64,000 nt of DNA, taken from Desulfurococcaceae archaeon MEX13E-LK6-19 (GTDB lineage: Archaea > Thermoproteota > Thermoprotei_A > Sulfolobales > Desulfurococcaceae). Both the position numbers and the translations under genes were made by a program. The stretch spans positions 893,612-957,611 of the forward strand of contig CP072660.1 of the NCBI GenBank assembly GCA_029637525.1, given 5' to 3'. Below, in pieces: positions 43,633-51,449 of the stretch. The notes beneath the pieces are model-generated. The model did no database searches, was not told the DNA's origin, and saw only the letters and a program-made list of their open reading frames with translations. Each line of letters begins with the position of its first letter. Position 1 is the stretch's first letter.

Positions 43633-45225
43633 ATGAAGGTATCACGTGTAGTAATACTAGACGGGTATACCGACGAGCCAGCTGGCTTAGGGGTTCCTCC
43701 ATACATAGGTACTTACCCAAGGCTAATAGCCGGGTCTCTATGGCTTCATGATAAGAGTATTAGGATCCATTACTTTACAATAGATGAGGCAAGAAAGAAT
43801 CCCGAATTATTCGTAAATAAATGTCTTGAAAGTGATCAAATATACTTTATTGCTGGAGCAGAAGTACCAGGTAGATACATAGGTGGGAAACCAATCACTT
43901 TGGAAGAAATAGAACGATTTTCAATACTGTTATCTGAGAAAACAAGAATACTTGTTGGACCGGCAGCGAAGTTTGGATTAGGTCTTGGTGGAGGCTCGCA
44001 AGCTTATTCAAGAAAAAGACTTGAAAGACTATTTGACCACATTGTGCCGGGTGATATAGAGATCTTTATAACCGAGGCTCTTAAACATGGTTTTGAGAGA
44101 GCGGAACCCTGGAGACTACGTGAAAATTATACTATTGCTAATGAAGCATTTAGATTGGGTTCGGCAATAATAAGACAACATCCAAACTATGGCTGGAATC
44201 TTATAGTTGAAATAGAGACTTTCCGTGGATGCCCAAGATACGTTACGGGAGGTTGTAGCTTCTGTATAGAGCCAAGATACGGTAATGTGCTTTTTAGAGA
44301 ACCCAAGGACGTTATTAAAGAGATTGAAGCACTATACCAGAATGGTGCAATACACTTCAGGATAGGTAAACAACCTGATATACTAGCATACAAGGCTATT
44401 GATACAGGTAAAGAAGAATTCCCTAAACCAAACATCAGAGAATTGGAGAAACTATTTCATGGAATAAGAAGTGTTGCCCCCGGGCTCAAAGTTCTCCACA
44501 TAGATAACGTTAACCCTGGCACAATAGCTCATCACCCTGAGACTTCACGAGAAGCCCTCAAGATTATAATAAAATATCATACTCCTGGCGATGTAGCCGC
44601 TCTTGGTATAGAGAGTTTTGACCCCAAAGTCATTAAACGAAATAACTTAAAAGTAATGCCAGAAGAAGCCTTGGCTGCTATAAGAATAATAAACGAAATA
44701 GGCGCCAGACGTGGATGGAATGGATTACCAGAGCTTCTTCCAGGAGTAAACCTGTTATATGGTCTGCCCGGTGAGACTAAAGAAACCTACAGAATCAATT
44801 ATGAGTATTTGAAGAAAATACTTGATGAAGGATTACTCCTAAGGAGAATAAATATAAGGAAAGTAAGTGTTCTCGAAAACACGCCATTGTGGGCGAGACG
44901 TGATGAGGTTAACTATCTAATTAAAAAACATGATCGCTTATATAGATCATATAGAATTAAGATTATGCAGGAAATCGATCAGCCAATGATGAAGCGTCTT
45001 GTTCCACCAAACATTATTGTAAAGTATTTGTTTACAGAAACATACCAGGAAGGATTCACAATTGCGAGACAACCAGCGAGTTATCCCATAGTGTTCAAGA
45101 TAAGAGGGAAAATAGAGTTGAAAAAGATAGTTAGTGTAAAACCAATAAAGTATGCATCTAAATCTATTTTAGCAGAAATTATTGGGGAAAAAGAAATCAG
45201 CAATACACGGAGTCATCACCAGTAA
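43633..45225 (+). CDS. Radical SAM protein of the COG1031 type
   Basis: 530 residues. The Fe4S4 motif is in RGCPRYVTGGCSFCIEPRYG (Cys-x7-Cys-x2-Cys). The N-terminal part, about 1-185, looks like a small alpha/beta domain (VVILDGYTDEPAGLGVPPYI, then GPAAKFGLGLGGGSQAYSRK). The barrel continues to about 440 (LKVLHIDNVNPGTIAHHPET, LPGVNLLYGLPGETKETY). A small C-terminal beta domain ends the protein (PIVFKIRGKIELKKIVSVKP), perhaps TRAM-like for RNA binding. That hints at an RNA or tRNA substrate as in methylthiotransferases, but this is not shown. The 3' end is overlapped by an antisense C/D sRNA. Confidence 0.82.
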   Translation: MKVSRVVILDGYTDEPAGLGVPPYIGTYPRLIAGSLWLHDKSIRIHYFTIDEARKNPELFVNKCLESDQIYFIAGAEVPGRYIGGKPITLEEIERFSILLSEKTRILVGPAAKFGLGLGGGSQAYSRKRLERLFDHIVPGDIEIFITEALKHGFERAEPWRLRENYTIANEAFRLGSAIIRQHPNYGWNLIVEIETFRGCPRYVTGGCSFCIEPRYGNVLFREPKDVIKEIEALYQNGAIHFRIGKQPDILAYKAIDTGKEEFPKPNIRELEKLFHGIRSVAPGLKVLHIDNVNPGTIAHHPETSREALKIIIKYHTPGDVAALGIESFDPKVIKRNNLKVMPEEALAAIRIINEIGARRGWNGLPELLPGVNLLYGLPGETKETYRINYEYLKKILDEGLLLRRINIRKVSVLENTPLWARRDEVNYLIKKHDRLYRSYRIKIMQEIDQPMMKRLVPPNIIVKYLFTETYQEGFTIARQPASYPIVFKIRGKIELKKIVSVKPIKYASKSILAEIIGEKEISNTRSHHQ

Positions 45226-45250
45226 TCAAGCCCCGTAGGCCTCATCATCT
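45195..45250 (-). ncRNA. C/D-box guide sRNA antisense to the end of the radical SAM gene
   Basis: On the minus strand: C ATGATGA (45248-45242), 12-base guide (45241-45230), D' TTGA (45229-45226), spacer of six, C' GTGATGA (45219-45213), 12-base guide (45212-45201), D CTGA (45200-45197). Both guides are exactly 12 and the whole is 52 bases, the ideal archaeal sRNA layout. A strong TATA box (CTATAAAA at 45282-45275) lies 27 bases ahead of the C box. Its 3' half lies opposite the last codons of the radical SAM gene. Targets would contain GCCCCGTAGGCC and CAATACACGGAG; no target is identified. Confidence 0.85.
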
Positions 45251-45274
45251 AGTAATCTAGTAATTAATAAGGTC

Positions 45275-45282
45275 TTTTATAG
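45275..45282 (-). promoter_or_regulatory. TATA box of the C/D sRNA
   Basis: Minus-strand CTATAAAA, 27 bases before the C box; expected transcription start at about 45253. It supports an independent sRNA gene. Confidence 0.6.
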
Positions 45283-45346
45283 GTAGTTTCATGTACTCGA
45301 GGTTAAGTGTTAATGTTAAGTGTTAATATTTAGTTAAAAATAACAT

Positions 45347-46225
45347 CTACTTGGATAAACTATGTCTTCTCTCTAAGAGGTCTCTGATTGTTGTTTTCAA
45401 GGGTCTAAACACTATTGGTGGCTTGTCCTTTATGGTTGGCATGAGCTCTTCGAATGTTGGTTTCCTGACTCTATAGAATATCCCTATGGGTATTCTCTCG
45501 CCCCACTCATATGCTTTCTTCATTGCTTCAACCCAGTTTGTTGGGTCATGACCTTCTTCTTCTAATTTATATATCCTCTCCCTATACCACTGATAGGTAT
45601 GTATTCTATCGAATGTAACACAGGGCTGAAGTATGTCTATTATTGCGAAGCCCTTATGTTTAATAGCTTCCTTCATAAGCCATTTGAGGTGCTCGATATC
45701 GCCAGCGAAGCCTCTTGCCACGAAACTTGCGCCAAGACTAATAGCCCATGCTATTGGGTTTATAGGTTCTTCTATATTACCCCATGGCGTCGTTCTTGTT
45801 ATCTGGCCCTTGTCTGTTGTTGGTGATGCCTGTCCTGTTGTTAAACCATAGATCTTGTTGTTATGAACAAATAATTTTATGTCAACATTCCTCCTTATAA
45901 CGTGTGGTAAGTGTCCAGCACCAATACCATAGGCATCTCCATCTCCAGCAAATCCAATAACGACAAGATCTGGGTTGACTAGCTTTATTGCAGTAGCTAA
46001 TGGTGGTACTCTGCCATGTAGGGTGTGTATAGAGTTTGTTGCTACGTAATCTGTTAATTTACCATGGCAACCAATACCTGTTATAACAACTACTCTCCAG
46101 GGCTCAATACCTAGTTCCTTAATAGCTGTGGTGAAAGCCTTGAATATACTGTAGTTACCACAGCCTGGACACCATGTTATTACGCGTTTTGTTTCAGGTG
46201 AAATAGGTTGTGCAAACACCATCAT
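45347..46225 (-). CDS. korB: 2-oxoacid:ferredoxin oxidoreductase, beta subunit
   Basis: About 292 residues, thiamine-diphosphate subunit. Key segments: TWCPGCGNYSIFKAFTTAIK (CxxC of the Fe4S4 site), GIGCHGKLTDYVATNSIHTL, the TPP/Mg motif VVIGFAGDGDAYGIGAGHLP with downstream VHNNKIYGLTTGQASPT, and a third cysteine in ILQPCVTF. It oxidises 2-oxoacids (2-oxoglutarate or branched-chain derived) to acyl-CoA with ferredoxin reduction. The stop of the alpha gene and this start overlap within AGAGGTGATCATGATG; ATG at 46225 or 46222 is the likely start, the GTG at 46231 being in the Shine-Dalgarno. Confidence 0.92.
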   Translation of the reverse strand: MMVFAQPISPETKRVITWCPGCGNYSIFKAFTTAIKELGIEPWRVVVITGIGCHGKLTDYVATNSIHTLHGRVPPLATAIKLVNPDLVVIGFAGDGDAYGIGAGHLPHVIRRNVDIKLFVHNNKIYGLTTGQASPTTDKGQITRTTPWGNIEEPINPIAWAISLGASFVARGFAGDIEHLKWLMKEAIKHKGFAIIDILQPCVTFDRIHTYQWYRERIYKLEEEGHDPTNWVEAMKKAYEWGERIPIGIFYRVRKPTFEELMPTIKDKPPIVFRPLKTTIRDLLERRHSLSK

Positions 46226-46227
46226 GA

Positions 46228-47994
46228 TCACCTCTTATAGAACTTTTCTATCTCTCGAGCAAGATCTTGTGCTCTAAAAGGTCTTCCATCAACTTTACCT
46301 ATGTGGCCATGTGGTTTGATCCCTGTTTCCAGAGCTATTAGTTTTCCAAGAAGACCTGTTGCATTATACTCTACTGTAACCATGGGTTTGCTTGTATTGT
46401 TGCCAATTATTTTCTTAAAGACGTTTACTGGGAATGGTGCTAGATATACTGGTTGCACAACGGCGATCTTGAGCCCTTGCTTATCTAGATACTTCTTTGC
46501 TTCAAGAACAGCCCATGTTGCACTGCCGAACGAGAATACTATCAAGTCTGCTTCATCGATACTATATCCGTATGTTTTTATAGGGTCATACTTCTCCTCT
46601 ATTTCTCTCCTCAAGTACTCGCCTTTCCTTATCCTCTTAAGATACATTTTCGAGGCTATCACAGGGTCTATGGTTCTATAACCGAATTCATCGTGCTCAT
46701 TGCCATCTGACTTTACTAGTGCGCCGGGAGTCCCCGGTATAACCCATGTGGAGACGCCTGTTTCCGTTATCTCATAGGGTTTGAATACCCATCCTTCCTT
46801 GATTTTCTTCATTGCCTCTTCGGGGAACAACAATGGACCACGATCTATTATTACGTCCTCGGGGAATGCATGAACGCTTCTATGGCTTTCAGCCATGTGT
46901 TTGTCTTCAAGTACAATAGCGGGAACACGGTATTTTTCGGCTAGGTTGAATGTTTCTATAATCCTCTTATAAGCATGGTACTGATCCTCCGGGGCCACGA
47001 CAAGTTTCGTGAACTCACCATGACCAGCGAATACTGCATAGAGAAGATCCTCTTGACCATTCATTGTAGCCATGCCTGTACTCGGCCCAGCTCTCATGGC
47101 TAATATTATGACCATTGGTGCTTCTACCATGCCAGCCATGCTGAGAGTTTCGTTCATGAGGGCGAATCCGCCGCCGCTGGTGGCTGTTGCTGCTCTCACA
47201 CCAGCCCATGCTGCGCCGAGAACCATTTGGGCGGCTGCTATCTCGCTCTCGGCTTGTACGACAATTATGTCCTTCTCGCGGGAAACACTGATCATGTAAT
47301 GTAGTATTGATGACGCTGGGGTCATCGGGTATGCAGCATAGAACTTAACCCCGGCTTTGATCATGCCGAGGCTTAACGCCTCATTACCTGTTACATAGAT
47401 TCTTTCTCCCCATGGTTTCGGTGGGAGTAGTCCTGGTGCATTCTCAAGAGGATTCATTGAAGCGTACTCGTATCCTATTGTGGCAGCCTTCTTGTTTATG
47501 TCAATAATTTTTTGTTTGCCGCTGAACTGATCTTCTATGCCCTTGTATATGTACTCGAGAGGTATTCCTAATAGTGCTGCTGTAGCGCCAATAGATATCA
47601 TGTTCATTGAAATTGGTTGTAAGTTATGTTCACGTAGAAGTTTTCTTAATGGAATGCTGTATACTTTGCCACGTGGAGGATTAATCTTTATTTGTTCTGG
47701 ATCGTAAATAACTATTGTTTTGTCACTGAACTCTTTTTCATGCCTAGTAAATGTATCTGGGTCCATTGCTATAATGTAGTCACAATAATTATCAAGCTCA
47801 TAAACTTCATCAACACCTGCTCTAACCCAATAAGCTGTATGTCCTCCTCGTATAATACTAGGGTACTCATTTACACCAACTACATGATATCCCAGTCGTG
47901 TAAGAGCTCTACCTAAAACAGTTCCTGCTGTAAGACTTCCGCTTCCAGCCGAACCGCCTATGAGAACTTGGATTACCTCTTGTGTATTCCCCAA
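46228..47994 (-). CDS. korA: 2-oxoacid:ferredoxin oxidoreductase, fused gamma-alpha subunit
   Basis: 588 residues. Residues about 10-190 are the gamma domain (GGSAGSGSLTAGTVLGRAL, then NEYPSIIRGGHTAYWVRAG). From about 200 follows the alpha (pyrimidine-binding) domain: GNEALSLGMIKAGVKFYAAY, PMTPASSILHYM, GVRAATATSGGGFALMNETL. This crenarchaeal two-subunit arrangement acts on several 2-oxoacids. TTG start at 47994 behind GGGGTG. korB is directly downstream. The YPMTPAS motif resembles the YPITP loop of broad-range 2-oxoacid enzymes. Amino-acid fermentation with peptides is the expected use. Confidence 0.93.
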   Translation of the reverse strand: MGNTQEVIQVLIGGSAGSGSLTAGTVLGRALTRLGYHVVGVNEYPSIIRGGHTAYWVRAGVDEVYELDNYCDYIIAMDPDTFTRHEKEFSDKTIVIYDPEQIKINPPRGKVYSIPLRKLLREHNLQPISMNMISIGATAALLGIPLEYIYKGIEDQFSGKQKIIDINKKAATIGYEYASMNPLENAPGLLPPKPWGERIYVTGNEALSLGMIKAGVKFYAAYPMTPASSILHYMISVSREKDIIVVQAESEIAAAQMVLGAAWAGVRAATATSGGGFALMNETLSMAGMVEAPMVIILAMRAGPSTGMATMNGQEDLLYAVFAGHGEFTKLVVAPEDQYHAYKRIIETFNLAEKYRVPAIVLEDKHMAESHRSVHAFPEDVIIDRGPLLFPEEAMKKIKEGWVFKPYEITETGVSTWVIPGTPGALVKSDGNEHDEFGYRTIDPVIASKMYLKRIRKGEYLRREIEEKYDPIKTYGYSIDEADLIVFSFGSATWAVLEAKKYLDKQGLKIAVVQPVYLAPFPVNVFKKIIGNNTSKPMVTVEYNATGLLGKLIALETGIKPHGHIGKVDGRPFRAQDLAREIEKFYKR

Positions 47995-48023
47995 AGCATA
48001 TACACCCCTGGTGTAAAGGAGAA

Positions 48024-48311
48024 TTATTCTCCAAAACGTTCAGAAATATACTTTAGCCAAGGAAGTAGATCCTTTATATCTATGGAAGCAACCTTCCCCG
48101 TTTCAACATTGACTACACAAGTCTCAATAATTATGTCGTTGTCCTCAATTCTTCCTTTTATATGGTACTGAATACCTCCCGCAACCTCCTCTACTTCAAC
48201 AGGTATGAAGACTTCAACGTTTTCTCCTTCAATAATAATCGTTCCACCTATTCTATCAATATAGTCTTTTAGTGCTTTCAGCTGTATCTTTACTGGTTTC
48301 TCTGTAGTCAA
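48024..48311 (-). CDS. Small hypothetical protein upstream of korA
   Basis: 95 residues from TTG at 48311 (MTTEKPVKIQLKALKDYIDR), nine bases after GAGGTGAT; the GTG at 48323 is inside that signal. One helix, then alternating strands (GTIIIEGENVEVFIPVEV, then GIQYHIKGRIEDNDIIIETC), then a short helix with SIDIKDLLPWLKYISERFGE. No cysteine pair and no membrane part. I do not recognise it. It ends 29 bases before korA on the same strand, so it may assist or be co-regulated with the oxidoreductase. Confidence 0.62.
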   Translation of the reverse strand: MTTEKPVKIQLKALKDYIDRIGGTIIIEGENVEVFIPVEVEEVAGGIQYHIKGRIEDNDIIIETCVVNVETGKVASIDIKDLLPWLKYISERFGE

Positions 48312-48380
48312 AATAATAATCACCTCTCAACATACATTAGATTAAAACTAGACTAGATTAATTTTTTCTTCGAACAACGT

Positions 48381-48510
48381 AGGAACAGTACGTTCCTTCA
48401 AGTAATACTATTAGTGTATAGAATTTTAGCATGTGGAAGTAAACTATGTACTCCAAGTAATACCGTAGTTACAGGTAGGTGCCTGTATATACTTGACGAT
48501 ACGTTATCGT
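48381..48510 (+). promoter_or_regulatory. Three short inverted repeats upstream of nrdD
   Basis: AGGAAC-N5-GTTCCT (48381-48397), TACAGG-N6-CCTGTA (48470-48487) and ACGAT-N5-ATCGT (48496-48510). All three have five- to six-base arms and five- to six-base spacers, and all lie within 215 bases of the nrdD start. A TATA-like element is near 48534. They could be operators or short RNA hairpins; the arm sequences differ, which weakens a single-regulator model. Confidence 0.35.
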
Positions 48511-48593
48511 AAATTATGTCCTCGCGTCTACTATATAGTATTACCACATTAATTACTCATGCAGAGTGGCTAGTGTTTTTTCTATAGGTTTTT

Positions 48594-50564
48594 ATGGTGT
48601 TTAAAGTGACTGTAAAAAAGATCTATAGAGTGGATTCTCGTTGGAGAGAAGGTGAAGCCAGTAGAGATTCCCATAGAAGTAGTGATATAATTGAAGAGTA
48701 TGCTAAGTGGAACTCTCTTGACGTACTCGAGAATGCCAATAGGTACCCGGGTCCCACGGGGTTCTTCTCATACATTACTGAACATGCAATGGAGAAATAC
48801 TTGAGTCTAATGCCTGATACCGTGCTAAAAGCTCATTTAGAGAGAATTATTTATGTCCATAAACTGCCATACAGTCTCTACATACCTTATTGTACTGGCC
48901 ATTCAATTGCCCGTTTACTTGAAAAAGGATTGAGGACACCAACGATCCTAGCTAGACCAGCCAGGCATTTGGATAGCTTTGTGGATCATGTCGCAAACTA
49001 TCTTATAACTTTGCAGCACTACTTTACAGGTGCTCAAGCATTTAGTGCTATTGAACTTTATGCAGGCCCGTTCATTAGAAATGAGGGTAGAGACTACAGG
49101 TATGTTAAACAACAAGTGCAAAGAATGATCTACAACCTTAACTTCCCGAGCCGTGTAGGCATGCAGACACCTTTCACGAACTTAACAGTGGTTCTTGATG
49201 CCGGTAAGAAGATTCTCGAGGGAGATTACGCTATCTATCGTGGCGAACGAGTTGCTCCTCTAGGAGAATACTTAGAAGAAGCAAAAACCTTCATAATGGC
49301 TCTCGCCGACGTGATGATGGAGGGTGATGCTATAGGTAGACCTTTCACCTTCCCTATACCAACGCTAATGGCTACAGCCAGGATGATCTGGGATGACCCC
49401 GAGGTGCACGAGGCAATATTCAAGACTGCTGCTAAGCGTGGTAGCTTCTACTGGCTCAACAGCAGGGTAGTCGACCCAGATGCAGCCTACGCTATGTGCT
49501 GTAGACTCAGTATCGACAAGAGAGAACTATTACACGCATACAGGAACTCAGCTAAAGGGCTAGGGCTAGGCTTCAGCCTCAAGAAAGACCTCAGGGAACT
49601 ACATGAAGAGACCCTAAAGACTATTGAGAGAAAGAGATTCGGCGGAATATGGGCTATGCCCGACATAACAGGCTCGATCAATGTGACAACAGTTAACTTG
49701 CCAAGAATAGCTTTGGAAGCTCGTGGAGACGATACAAGGTTCTGGGAGATCTATGACGATGTATTAGAGTTAGTCAAGATAAGTGAGGATTGGTTCAGAC
49801 AACGGTACATGAAACTAATGAAGATGTTCCCAAGTGTCTACAGCATGATAATAGAGTACCTTACAGAATTCCCATCAAGCCACTTCAACACCATAGGCAT
49901 TCTTGGGTTGCCCGAGGCAGCAGCGATATACATGCAGCAACCAGACTTATGGTTCGAAGGCAGTAAGAAAGACTGGCTACGTGCAACCGAGATCATGAAG
50001 AAGATCGTTGATTATGCTACGGCTAAGGCTAGGAAATGGATGGAGGAAACAGGAACTCCATGGAACGTTGAAGAGGTACCCGGTGAATCAGCAGCCGCTA
50101 AGCTAGCTCTAGCAGACGTGAAGAAGTACCCAGAGGTGATAGAGTATCTCAGCGACCCCGAGAACCCGATCTACTCGACCAGTATAGCACCGTACTATGG
50201 TGCATTGGAGTTGGCTGATAGGATAGAGATAGAGTCACGTGTCCAGAAGAGCTTTACTGGCGGCGTAATGATGCATATATTCCTAGGCGAAGAACCCGAT
50301 CCAGAAGCCCTTGCAAAGCTTACCAAGAGGCTTATCCAGACTGATCTCGTGTACTGGAGCTATACACCAGCAATAACAGTGTGTAACAAGTGTGGAAGAC
50401 ACTACACAGGCTTATACACAAAGTGCCCGGCTTGCGGCAACACAGACCTAGAGATCTGGAGCAGAATCATAGGCTACTACCGTCCGCTAAAGAACTGGAA
50501 CCCGTTCCGTAGAAAAGAATTCTGGACAAGAAGACACTATGGAAAGAATGGCTTGTCTAAATAA
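48594..50564 (+). CDS. nrdD: Anaerobic (class III) ribonucleoside-triphosphate reductase
   Basis: 656 residues; reduces NTPs to dNTPs with a glycyl radical. No N-terminal ATP cone is evident: the chain starts MVFKVTVKKIYRVDSRWREG and goes directly to GPTGFFSYITEHAMEKYL. The catalytic barrel has YCTGHSIARLLEKGL, TGAQAFSAIELYAGPF and the cysteine pair in YAMCCRLSID. The C-terminus holds four zinc cysteines (CNKCGRHY, then CPACGNTD) and the radical glycine in SRIIGYYRPLKNW. Only TAGG precedes the ATG, so the ribosome site is weak. nrdG follows after 84 bases. Oxygen-free life is implied. Confidence 0.93.
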   Translation: MVFKVTVKKIYRVDSRWREGEASRDSHRSSDIIEEYAKWNSLDVLENANRYPGPTGFFSYITEHAMEKYLSLMPDTVLKAHLERIIYVHKLPYSLYIPYCTGHSIARLLEKGLRTPTILARPARHLDSFVDHVANYLITLQHYFTGAQAFSAIELYAGPFIRNEGRDYRYVKQQVQRMIYNLNFPSRVGMQTPFTNLTVVLDAGKKILEGDYAIYRGERVAPLGEYLEEAKTFIMALADVMMEGDAIGRPFTFPIPTLMATARMIWDDPEVHEAIFKTAAKRGSFYWLNSRVVDPDAAYAMCCRLSIDKRELLHAYRNSAKGLGLGFSLKKDLRELHEETLKTIERKRFGGIWAMPDITGSINVTTVNLPRIALEARGDDTRFWEIYDDVLELVKISEDWFRQRYMKLMKMFPSVYSMIIEYLTEFPSSHFNTIGILGLPEAAAIYMQQPDLWFEGSKKDWLRATEIMKKIVDYATAKARKWMEETGTPWNVEEVPGESAAAKLALADVKKYPEVIEYLSDPENPIYSTSIAPYYGALELADRIEIESRVQKSFTGGVMMHIFLGEEPDPEALAKLTKRLIQTDLVYWSYTPAITVCNKCGRHYTGLYTKCPACGNTDLEIWSRIIGYYRPLKNWNPFRRKEFWTRRHYGKNGLSK

Positions 50565-50657
50565 AATAGTTGTCGACTCCAAAATACTTGTCATATTTTA
50601 TTTCATCAATTTTTAGACATTATTTTACATATATGACAACTTGTCTCGGTGTTTATT

Positions 50658-51449
50658 GTGGAATACTGTGGGAAACAAAATGGGTTGATTGGTTCTGGCT
50701 GGAAAAGTATAAGCATGGTTGATGTTTATCAGGCTGTAACGTTTACACTATGGTTATGTGGATGTAATCTCAAGTGTCCTTTCTGCCATAACTGGAAAAT
50801 AGCTACATGGAGTAAAGACTTGTGCAGAATAATTAATGAAGAAAAGCTTCTCAACGAACTAGAGTCGGCTAGATTGTTCATAGATTATTTACATATAACA
50901 GGAGGCGAACCACTAATTCAATGGAGAAATTTAATAGAGTTTCTAAGGAAAGTGAAAGAAAACATTGGTGTTCCTATAAGTATTAACTCTAACCTGACTT
51001 TGTTTAAACCCTTAGAGAAGATATTAGAGAAGGATCTTGTAGATCATATCGCGACGGATATCAAGATTCCACCAGAGCTTTTGTACGGATTTAATGTAGA
51101 TACATCAATGAAGTTATGGAGACTGTTCATTAAATCGCTGAAATTAGTTGTACTGCATAATATACCCTTGGAGCTGAGAATACCTGTTGCAAGAAATATT
51201 AGTCTAAGATACATGGAAAAGTATATCGATGAAGTGTTATCGGTACTAGGTTCCTACGATAACTACTACTTTATCATACAGCCTCTTCTAGGGCATCCTA
51301 TTACATCACCTAGAGATAGTAAGTGGTGTAGTGAATACTGTAATCCGCTCAATACTACTCTTGATAACATAGCCAAGATATTGAGGAGTAGAGGCATTGA
51401 TAAGATCTCAATTAAGTATGTAGTAGAGGAGTTAAAACAGGTAGCTTAA
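50658..51449 (+). CDS. nrdG: Anaerobic ribonucleotide reductase activating protein
   Basis: Radical SAM activase that makes the glycyl radical of NrdD. Motif LWLCGCNLKCPFCHNWKIAT gives Cys-x3-Cys-x2-Cys, followed by the GGEP motif in YLHITGGEPLIQW. 263 residues from GTG at 50658 (MEYCGKQNGLIGSGWKSISM) with GGTG in front; the frame can be extended by three codons to 50649. This is longer than bacterial NrdG (about 155) and resembles the archaeal pyruvate-formate-lyase-activase-like NrdG. It ends with an 18-base overlap with the convergent redoxin gene. Confidence 0.88.
   Translation: MEYCGKQNGLIGSGWKSISMVDVYQAVTFTLWLCGCNLKCPFCHNWKIATWSKDLCRIINEEKLLNELESARLFIDYLHITGGEPLIQWRNLIEFLRKVKENIGVPISINSNLTLFKPLEKILEKDLVDHIATDIKIPPELLYGFNVDTSMKLWRLFIKSLKLVVLHNIPLELRIPVARNISLRYMEKYIDEVLSVLGSYDNYYFIIQPLLGHPITSPRDSKWCSEYCNPLNTTLDNIAKILRSRGIDKISIKYVVEELKQVA

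Noticed and set aside
48521-48589. 23-codon frame (MSSRLLYSITTLITHAEWLV...) ending five bases before nrdD as a leader peptide
   Set aside because: No Shine-Dalgarno, and a TATA-like element lies inside it, so it is probably promoter.
50566-50637. Inverted repeat AGTTGTC / GACAACT between nrdD and nrdG as attachment site
   Set aside because: Only seven bases, arms far apart, no mobile gene nearby.
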